Source: an uncultured Pseudomonadota bacterium
GTDB lineage: Bacteria; Pseudomonadota; Gammaproteobacteria; Burkholderiales; Nitrosomonadaceae
Length of the DNA stretch: 5,162 nucleotides
Assembly: GCA_903957805.1 (NCBI GenBank)
Contig: CAJBQQ010000213.1
Location: 1-5,162 of the forward strand
Direction of reading: 5' to 3'
Below the pieces are notes generated by a model. It made no database searches and was not told where the DNA came from. It was given only the letters and a program-made list of their open reading frames with translations. This document shows, piece after piece, positions 1 to 4,685 of the stretch (position 1 is its first letter; each line of letters starts with the position of its first letter). The position numbers and the translations under genes were made by a program.

Positions 1-1211
1 GCAGGGGTCGGTGCCGCCTTGATCAGCGCGATCACATCATCCACGTTGGACAATGCCACCGCCAGACCTTCCAGAAGGTGGCCGCGTTCACGTGCCTTCT
101 TTAACTCGAATACCGTACGCCTTGTTACCACTTCGCGACGGTGCCGCAGGAATGCACTCAGCATTTGCTTCAGGTTCAGCAGGCGCGGCTGTCCATCCAA
201 CAGGGCGACCATATTCATGCCGAAGGTGTCCTGCATCTGCGTTTCTTTATACAGATTGTTCAACACCACTTCCGCCACTTCGCCGCGCTTCAGCTCAATC
301 ACCACGCGCATACCGGATTTATCCGACTCGTCGCGGAGATCAGAGATACCCTCTATCTTCTTGTCTCGTACCAGTTCCCCAATACGAATCAATAAGTTAG
401 ACTTATTTACCTGGTACGGCAACTCGTCGATAATGATGCTCTGGCGGCTACCCTTCTCCATATCCTCGAAATGTGTGCGCGCACGCATCACCACTCGCCC
501 ACGCCCAGTATGGTAGCCCTCACGTACCCCAGCAATGCCATAGATGATTCCGGCAGTCGGGAAATCGGGTGCAGGAATGATCTCGATCAGTTCATCTATG
601 CTGGTTTCTGGATTCTTAAGCAGGACTAGGCAGGCTTCAACAACCTCGTTCAGATTGTGTGGCGGGATATTCGTCGCCATACCGACTGCGATGCCGGATG
701 AACCATTGATAAGCAGGTTGGGGATCTTTGCCGGGAAAATGAGTGGCTCCCTCTCTGACCCGTCATAATTCGGACCAAAGTCCACCGTCTCCTTGTCGAG
801 GTCGGCCAGCAGTTCATGGGCAATACGCGACATACGGATTTCGGTATACCGCATTGCTGCTGCATTATCGCCGTCTACCGAACCGAAGTTACCTTGGCCA
901 TCAACCAACATATAACGCAACGAGAAATTCTGCGCCATACGGACGATGGTGTCATATACCGCGGTATCACCATGAGGGTGATACTTACCGATCACATCCC
1001 CGACGATACGAGCAGACTTCTTATAAGGACGATTCCAATCATTGGAAAGCTCGTGCATGGCAAACAGCGCCCGTCGATGTACCGGTTTAAGACCGTCACG
1101 CACATCCGGTAACGCCCTCCCCACAATTACGCTCATTGCGTAATCGAGATAGGAGCGACGCATCTCCTCCTCAAGGCTGATCGGCAGGGTTTCTTTTGCG
1201 AATTGGTCCAT
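1..1211 (-). CDS. gyrA: DNA gyrase subunit A, N-terminal part (cut by left edge)
   Basis: GyrA is the DNA-binding and cleaving subunit of DNA gyrase (A2B2), a cytoplasmic type II topoisomerase that introduces negative supercoils. The minus strand reads 403 codons from an ATG at 1211 without a stop; about half of a GyrA of the usual ~870 residues is present. The start is fixed by an in-frame TAG at 1226-1224, only four sense codons upstream; no clear Shine-Dalgarno is seen. Reading from memory, the protein aligns with E. coli GyrA without a gap at the N terminus, so numbering coincides: YLDYAMSVIVGRALPDVRDGLKPVHRR at 21-47 (quoted as motif SYLDYAMS followed by VGRALPDVRDGLKPVHRR), quinolone-determining segment GDTAVYD at 81-87, and the catalytic Arg121-Tyr122 in RYTEIR. 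NGSSGIAVGMATNIPPHN follows, then EIPYQVNK-like DELPYQVNK and RHRREVVTRRT at the tower/coiled-coil region. Thr83 replaces E. coli Ser83 and Asp87 is kept. The gene is transcribed divergently from the OmpA-like genes. Confidence 0.98.
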   Translation of the reverse strand, partial: MDQFAKETLPISLEEEMRRSYLDYAMSVIVGRALPDVRDGLKPVHRRALFAMHELSNDWNRPYKKSARIVGDVIGKYHPHGDTAVYDTIVRMAQNFSLRYMLVDGQGNFGSVDGDNAAAMRYTEIRMSRIAHELLADLDKETVDFGPNYDGSEREPLIFPAKIPNLLINGSSGIAVGMATNIPPHNLNEVVEACLVLLKNPETSIDELIEIIPAPDFPTAGIIYGIAGVREGYHTGRGRVVMRARTHFEDMEKGSRQSIIIDELPYQVNKSNLLIRIGELVRDKKIEGISDLRDESDKSGMRVVIELKRGEVAEVVLNNLYKETQMQDTFGMNMVALLDGQPRLLNLKQMLSAFLRHRREVVTRRTVFELKKARERGHLLEGLAVALSNVDDVIALIKAAPTP

Positions 1212-1245
1212 TAGGATATTTTTCTATCAGAGACAGTAGGTTATG

Positions 1246-1258
1246 GCAGAAATTCTGC
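1246..1258. promoter_or_regulatory. 13-base perfect palindrome in the gyrA leader
   Basis: GCAGAA-A-TTCTGC is a perfect inverted repeat with a single central base, lying between the candidate gyrA promoter and the gyrA start. As RNA the loop would be too tight for the full stem, so it is more easily read as a protein-binding site on DNA than as a hairpin. It is flanked by two near-identical heptamers, CAGTAGG at 1234 and CTGTAGG at 1258. No known regulator is recognised; it could be chance. Confidence 0.25.
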
Positions 1259-1285
1259 TGTAGGCCACAATAAATAAAGCTGCTA

Positions 1286-1314
1286 ATTCTATCACGCCAC
1301 CCCTACTGTAGCCA
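1286..1314 (-). promoter_or_regulatory. Candidate gyrA promoter (extended -10)
   Basis: On the minus strand TAGAAT (1291-1286, five of six matches to TATAAT) is preceded by TG one base upstream (1294-1293), which makes an extended -10. At 17-base spacing the -35 position (1314-1309) reads TGGCTA, only three of six matches. Transcription would start near 1279 and give a leader of roughly 68 bases before the gyrA ATG. This is read by eye from the consensus; the weak -35 is compatible with an extended -10 promoter but leaves the call uncertain. Confidence 0.35.
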
Positions 1315-1355
1315 CTCATGCATTCCAAAGCACACAACGCAGGTTCCTAGCAAGC

Positions 1356-1380
1356 TCAGATACCTATGACCGGAATCTGA
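1356..1380. promoter_or_regulatory. 25-base interrupted dyad in the divergent spacer
   Basis: TCAGATACC (1356-1364) and GGAATCTGA (1372-1380) form nine-base inverted arms with one A/A mismatch, around a seven-base centre. It sits about 26 bases upstream of the candidate -10 of the first OmpA gene and about 65 bases upstream of the candidate gyrA -10, a plausible position for a regulator acting on either promoter. There is no T-run on either side, so it does not look like a terminator. The regulator, if any, is not recognisable. Confidence 0.3.
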
Positions 1381-1402
1381 ATCAAGTATTTTCAAGAGAA
1401 TG

Positions 1403-1411
1403 TGCTATACA
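1403..1411 (+). promoter_or_regulatory. Candidate promoter of the first OmpA-like gene (extended -10)
   Basis: TG-C-TATACA gives an extended -10 whose hexamer (1406-1411) matches TATAAT at four of six positions. No recognisable -35 hexamer lies at 16-18 bases upstream. Transcription would begin near 1418, leaving a leader of about 80 bases that contains the dyads at 1424-1476. Low-confidence call by eye. Confidence 0.3.
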
Positions 1412-1423
1412 AAGAACGATAGT

Positions 1424-1476
1424 ATGGACTTGTCCATCACTAGGCAGACAAGTGGTTAATTAACTTTAGATCTAAA
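1424..1476 (+). promoter_or_regulatory. Cluster of overlapping dyads in the leader of the first OmpA-like gene
   Basis: Four symmetric elements are packed in 53 bases just before the ribosome binding site: ATGGAC-TT-GTCCAT (1424-1437); ACTTGTC (1428-1434) paired with GACAAGT (1447-1453); the perfect palindrome GTTAATTAAC (1455-1464); and, directly abutting it, the perfect palindrome TTTAGATCTAAA (1465-1476). The first two overlap and would be mutually exclusive as RNA hairpins. The strong AAGGAG (1487-1492) downstream is left free. Either a structured mRNA leader or operator DNA is possible; the sequence alone does not decide. Confidence 0.4.
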
Positions 1477-1499
1477 CTTTCCCAAGAAGGAGCATTAGC

Positions 1500-2168
1500 A
1501 TGAAAAATGTACCAACCAAGAAACTCCTGCTTAGCGCGATTATTCTGCCATTATTCTTTTCCGGGGCAGTCATGGCACAAGCAAAGAAATCAGATGCCTA
1601 CTTAGTAGACGACCGAGCCATACCAGCTAGGAATTCGACTAACTTGTGCTGGCACACCACCGATTGGACACCGGCAAAGGCGGTTTACGAGTGCGAGCCC
1701 GATCTGGTACCTAAAAAAATAGTAGCAGCTCCACCCCCAGCACCAGCACCAGTATTAGCACCCGCACCACCACCAGTGCCCACAAAAATGCATTTCTCTG
1801 CAGATGAGCTGTTCGATTTCGACAAGGCCGTTCTTAAACACAGTCCATCACGAGATCAAATTGATGAGTTTGCGGCCCGGGTGAAAATACTCAACTTTAA
1901 GTCTATCAGTGTCGTCGGCTACACCGATCGCATTGGTTCCGTAGAATATAATAAGAGCCTCTCGCTTAGACGTGCTAACGCGGTCAAGAACCATCTGGTA
2001 ACCCACGGCGTTGATTCCAGCAAAATCCATGTTGAAGGCAGGGGCAAGTCCGATCCAATAACCGGAGACAAATGCAAGGGCATTAAGACCAGCAAGGCCT
2101 TAATCTCATGCCTCCAACCCGATCGTCGCGTGCTAGTCGAAGTAGACGGGACACGAGACACAAAATAA
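1500..2168 (+). CDS. RmpM-like OmpA-family peptidoglycan-binding protein, copy 1
   Basis: Probably a periplasmic anchor that links the outer membrane or its porins to peptidoglycan. The 222-residue product has a Sec signal peptide (KK at 7-8, hydrophobic 9-23, likely cleavage after VMA at 26). A short module with LCWHT and YECEPDL follows (Cys50 and Cys65), then a Pro/Ala hinge at about 76-94 and an OmpA C-terminal domain at about 97-217. In that domain GYTD and LSLRRA supply Asp143 and Arg158, spaced as the diaminopimelate-binding pair of OmpA; Cys192 and Cys204 probably form the family disulfide; CLQPDRRVLVEV is near the end. There is no beta-barrel, which makes it closer to Neisseria RmpM than to enterobacterial OmpA. 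The ATG has AAGGAG seven bases upstream. The usual LKPEG after the FDFDK motif is replaced by LKHSPS. Function as a porin partner is inferred from RmpM. Confidence 0.93.
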   Translation: MKNVPTKKLLLSAIILPLFFSGAVMAQAKKSDAYLVDDRAIPARNSTNLCWHTTDWTPAKAVYECEPDLVPKKIVAAPPPAPAPVLAPAPPPVPTKMHFSADELFDFDKAVLKHSPSRDQIDEFAARVKILNFKSISVVGYTDRIGSVEYNKSLSLRRANAVKNHLVTHGVDSSKIHVEGRGKSDPITGDKCKGIKTSKALISCLQPDRRVLVEVDGTRDTK

Positions 2169-2193
2169 GCTCGTTCTCTCAAGGCTCGTATTG

Positions 2194-2222
2194 AAGGCCC
2201 CGCCACTGTGCGGGGCCTTTTT
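2194..2222 (+). terminator. Intrinsic terminator after OmpA-like copy 1
   Basis: AAGGCCCCGC (2194-2203) pairs perfectly with GCGGGGCCTT (2210-2219) across a six-base loop, and five T bases (2218-2222) follow, overlapping the stem end. It begins 25 bases after the stop codon. This is a strong GC-rich rho-independent terminator that closes a single-gene transcript. Confidence 0.93.
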
Positions 2223-2596
2223 ATAACAAATTCACAATATACTTACTGCCACATTAAAATCACCTGAAAGACATCCCAGTAAAGTCTGTTGGCATGTCAG
2301 CATTGGGTCTCTACGTGGTCATAACGTGCGTAGGTTACAACGGATCAACAGAATATGCCCCATCGCCTTCTGCCTGCATTAGAAAGAAACTGAATCCCAC
2401 TTTAACCGCCGCCGTGATAATCTCTCGTCTCGTGAGCAAACTCAAATTTTAAGATTAAAGTCGCTTGAGCCTCCAAAAATATTATGCGGCTGCGTGTTGA
2501 ATCAATAGAGAATCTTCCTTAGACTCTCACTCACACTTACCCAAGTAATAAATAACTCATATTTTAATCAAAGCTTTTTGAGTGGAATTATTAACC
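2223..2596. other. Long spacer between the two OmpA-like genes
   Basis: About 370 bases separate the first terminator from the second OmpA-like start. The right-hand 100 bases are AT-rich and hold the candidate promoter at 2497-2525. The left part has no recognised gene, tRNA, insertion sequence end or terminator. It contains one small open frame of 52 codons (2294-2452, MSALGLYVVITCVGY at the start) without a convincing ribosome binding site, and a weak inverted repeat CTACG/CGTAG (2311-2315 and 2329-2333). I see no similarity by eye to the spacer upstream of copy 1, so any duplication did not leave a recognisable duplicated promoter. Confidence 0.6.
2497..2525 (+). promoter_or_regulatory. 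Candidate sigma-70 promoter of OmpA-like copy 2
   Basis: TTGAAT (2497-2502) and TAGACT (2520-2525) each match the sigma-70 consensus at four of six positions and are 17 bases apart. The expected start near 2532 gives an AT-rich leader of about 65 bases. An imperfect dyad GAGAATC/GACTCTC overlaps the -10. Being the only reasonable pair seen in this spacer, it is the best candidate, but it is called by eye. Confidence 0.4.
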
Positions 2597-3271
2597 ATGA
2601 AAGTTGGACTGACTAAGAACTTTTTGTACACGGCAATTGCTCTGTCGATACTCTCGTCTGGAGCTGCCGTAGCCCAAGTAAAAAAATCAGAAGCATATTT
2701 ACTTGATGGCCGCGCGGTGCCGGCTAGGAATATCACTAACTTATGCTGGCATACGAGTTCCTGGACACCCGCCCAGGCGATTTACGAATGCGAACCTGAC
2801 CTGGCGCTAAGGCCCGAGAAAGCGGCTAAATCAGTAGCCGTAGCTGCCGCTGCTGCGCCCGCTTTAGCTGCCAAGAACGTACTAGAAAAGGTGATCTTCT
2901 CGGCTGACACACTATTCGATTTTGACCGGTCTGTACTAAAACCCGAGGGGATGCAAGCGCTCGACAACTTCTTTAATAAACTCGCCGGGGTGAAGTTCGA
3001 TTTGATCATTGCGATCGGTTACACGGACCGTCTTGGCGCCAAGGAATACAATAAATTACTATCGACACGCCGCGCCGAAGCAGTCAAGAATTACCTGGTG
3101 AGAAATAAAGGAATGGACCCCAGTACTGTTTTCTCTGAAGGAAAAGGGGCCTCGAGTCTAGTGACTGGGGATGCCTGCAAAGGCGACAGAAAGACAGAGG
3201 GATTGATTGGCTGTCTGCAGCCCGACCGTCGGGTCGAGATTGAAGTGACTGGAACAAGAGAATCGATATAA
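2597..3271 (+). CDS. RmpM-like OmpA-family peptidoglycan-binding protein, copy 2
   Basis: This 224-residue paralogue of the preceding gene has the same plan: signal peptide ending AVA at 24-26, Cys module with LCWHT and YECEPDL (Cys50, Cys65), hinge, and OmpA C-terminal domain (about 98-219). Asp144 in GYTD and Arg159 in LSTRRA keep the peptidoglycan-binding spacing, and Cys194/Cys206 the family disulfide. Residues 27-69 are identical to copy 1 at 33 of 43 positions. The hinge is different: alanine-rich (81-92) with one proline rather than a polyproline stretch. It keeps the canonical FDFD...LKPEG, so it is nearer the family norm. I chose ATG 2597 over an in-frame GTG at 2582 because the protein then aligns with copy 1 from residue 1 and GAGTGG lies about 11 bases upstream; the GTG has no ribosome binding site. 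Periplasmic tethering of the outer membrane is inferred from the family. Confidence 0.93.
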   Translation: MKVGLTKNFLYTAIALSILSSGAAVAQVKKSEAYLLDGRAVPARNITNLCWHTSSWTPAQAIYECEPDLALRPEKAAKSVAVAAAAAPALAAKNVLEKVIFSADTLFDFDRSVLKPEGMQALDNFFNKLAGVKFDLIIAIGYTDRLGAKEYNKLLSTRRAEAVKNYLVRNKGMDPSTVFSEGKGASSLVTGDACKGDRKTEGLIGCLQPDRRVEIEVTGTRESI

Positions 3272-3272
3272 A
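3245..3272 (+). promoter_or_regulatory. Candidate promoter for mtaD-ubiG overlapping the copy 2 stop codon
   Basis: GTGACT (3245-3250, four of six to TTGACA) and TATAAA (3267-3272, five of six to TATAAT) are 16 bases apart and overlap the end of the OmpA-like coding region. A transcript starting near 3280 would pass through the terminator hairpin at 3301-3328 before reaching mtaD. It is the best -35/-10 pair near mtaD, but it lies in coding sequence and may be chance. Confidence 0.3.
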
Positions 3273-3300
3273 TTAGATCCGGTCAAATTAAAATGTGCTG

Positions 3301-3328
3301 AACCCTGCCTCCGAGCAGGGTTTTTTTT
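3301..3328 (+). terminator. Intrinsic terminator after OmpA-like copy 2
   Basis: AACCCTGC (3301-3308) pairs with GCAGGGTT (3315-3322) around a six-base loop CTCCGA, followed by an uninterrupted run of eight T bases (3321-3328). It lies 29 bases after the stop codon of copy 2 and ends 18 bases before the mtaD start, so it lies in the leader of any mtaD transcript that starts upstream of it. Confidence 0.92.
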
Positions 3329-3346
3329 GATAAGCTGGCAAGATAA

Positions 3347-4681
3347 ATGGCCCATCCCATAAAAATTGATACCTTACTGGCGGCCCGCTGGATCGTTCCG
3401 GTAGAGCCCGCAGGAACGCTACTGCATGATCACGCCATTGCAATTGACCGCGGTACGATCCTAGCGATCCTACCTCACGCTGAGGCGCAATCACGTTTCG
3501 CTCCATCTGAACATATCACCCTCAGCCATCACGCACTAATCCCCGGACTCATCAATTTACATACTCACGCAGCTATGTCATTGATGCGTGGACTGGCAGA
3601 TGACTTGCCCCTGATGGACTGGCTAAACCAGCGCATCTGGCCAACTGAAGGCCGGCATGTGACAGCAGATTTTGTCCTGGATGGAACCCGGTTAGCCTGT
3701 GCCGAGATGATAAGGGGTGGAATTACCTGTTTCAACGACATGTATTTTTTCCCAGAAGCATCTGCCCAAGCAGCCCTGACTGCTGGAATGCGTGCTTCTA
3801 TCGGAATGATAGTGATCAACTTCCCTACCGCTTATGCAAGTGATGCCGACGATTACCTAGCAAAGGGTTTGTCGTTCCGCGACCGATACCAGCAGCAGCA
3901 CCTTTTATCCTTCTGCCTTGCACCTCACGCACCTTACAGCGTAAATGACACAGCCTTTACCAGCATACTGACCTATGCCGAGCAGCTCGACCTGCCCATC
4001 CATATTCATCTTCATGAGACTGATGATGAGATCAGGCACAGCTTGGAAACGACTGGATTACGCCCGATTGAACGACTGCACAGGCTGGGCCTGCTTGGCC
4101 CCAACTTGATCGCGGTTCATATGGTGCACCTCACCAACGATGAAATCGAATTAATAGGGCAACAGGGCTGTAGCGTAGCGCATTGCCCCACTTCCAACCT
4201 GAAGCTCGCCAGTGGGTTTGCCCCCATTCCCACGCTATTGGGCCAGCAAACCAATATCGGACTCGGTTCCGATAGCGCTGCCAGCAATAACCGTCTGGAT
4301 CTATTCGAGGAAATGCGCTTAGCCGCACTGCTTGCCAAGGCCCAGAGTGGCAATGCGGGGATGCTGCCAGCTCATCAAGCACTGCAAATGGCAACAATCA
4401 ATGGCGCCAGAGCTTTGGGGCTTGGTGAAATTACCGGATCCCTGCTACCAGGTAAGGCTGCTGACATCACTGCGGTGGACTTTTCAAGCCTTGAACTTTC
4501 GCCCTGCTATGACCCCGTTTCGCACCTCGTTTATGCTGCTGGACGTAACCATGTGAGTCATGTTTGGGTAAATGGTAAAATACTTCTCAATGAGGGCAGA
4601 CTCACCACTCTCGATGAGCCGGATTTGTTACGCAGGACGGCTTACTGGCGAGAACAGATTGAGTCGATGAATGAAGGTTAA
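3347..4681 (+). CDS. mtaD: 5'-methylthioadenosine/S-adenosylhomocysteine deaminase (TRZ/ATZ amidohydrolase family)
   Basis: A cytoplasmic metal-dependent deaminase expected to convert 5'-methylthioadenosine and/or S-adenosylhomocysteine to the inosine forms and ammonia, clearing by-products of SAM use. The 444 residues are full length for the family. Visible landmarks: PGLINLHTHAAMSLMRG with metal ligands His72 and His74; Glu101 in WPTEGRHV; His194 in APHAPYS; HIHLHET with metal ligand His221 and catalytic Glu224; VHMVHLT (258, 261); LGSDSAASNNRLDLFEEMR with metal ligand Asp309; and a C-terminal GSLLPGKAADITAVD plus VNGK segment of the composite beta-sandwich. The spacing His72-Glu101 and His194-His221 equals that of Thermotoga TM0936 as I recall it. 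The start ATG lacks a good Shine-Dalgarno. ubiG follows after four bases. A related guanine- or triazine-type deaminase activity cannot be excluded from sequence, but the ubiG neighbour favours MTA/SAH. Confidence 0.92.
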   Translation: MAHPIKIDTLLAARWIVPVEPAGTLLHDHAIAIDRGTILAILPHAEAQSRFAPSEHITLSHHALIPGLINLHTHAAMSLMRGLADDLPLMDWLNQRIWPTEGRHVTADFVLDGTRLACAEMIRGGITCFNDMYFFPEASAQAALTAGMRASIGMIVINFPTAYASDADDYLAKGLSFRDRYQQQHLLSFCLAPHAPYSVNDTAFTSILTYAEQLDLPIHIHLHETDDEIRHSLETTGLRPIERLHRLGLLGPNLIAVHMVHLTNDEIELIGQQGCSVAHCPTSNLKLASGFAPIPTLLGQQTNIGLGSDSAASNNRLDLFEEMRLAALLAKAQSGNAGMLPAHQALQMATINGARALGLGEITGSLLPGKAADITAVDFSSLELSPCYDPVSHLVYAAGRNHVSHVWVNGKILLNEGRLTTLDEPDLLRRTAYWREQIESMNEG

Positions 4682-4685
4682 AGGT

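Noticed and set aside
963..965. Thr83 in GyrA, the position of the E. coli Ser83 quinolone-resistance changes
   Set aside because: Threonine at this position is the normal residue in many bacteria, including wild-type Pseudomonas aeruginosa, and Asp87 is unchanged, so it is not evidence of acquired resistance.
19..1112. Several plus-strand open frames of 70-165 codons opposite gyrA
   Set aside because: They are antisense to a clearly coding, highly conserved GyrA frame, are rich in Arg/Ser/Pro and match no family; shadows of the gyrA reading frame.
2311..2333. CTACG/CGTAG inverted repeat as a small RNA or terminator
   Set aside because: Only five Watson-Crick pairs plus two possible wobble pairs, a nine-base loop and no T-run; expected by chance.
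2294..2452. 52-codon open frame as a real gene
   Set aside because: It has no convincing ribosome binding site, promoter or recognisable family; kept only as a point to check and not listed as a gene.
2582..2596. GTG start at 2582 that would add five residues to OmpA-like copy 2
   Set aside because: No ribosome binding site precedes it, and the ATG at 2597 aligns with residue 1 of copy 1 and gives a normal signal peptide.
3272..3346. Possible S-adenosylhomocysteine riboswitch before mtaD
   Set aside because: SAH riboswitches occur in Betaproteobacteria, but I cannot find their conserved GAGGAGCGCTGC-type core here; the segment is only about 75 bases and is largely the simple terminator hairpin.
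3288..4556. Open frames of 70-90 codons on the opposite strand or other frames of mtaD
   Set aside because: They lie inside the complete, motif-rich mtaD frame, or across the terminator, with no start signals; shadows.
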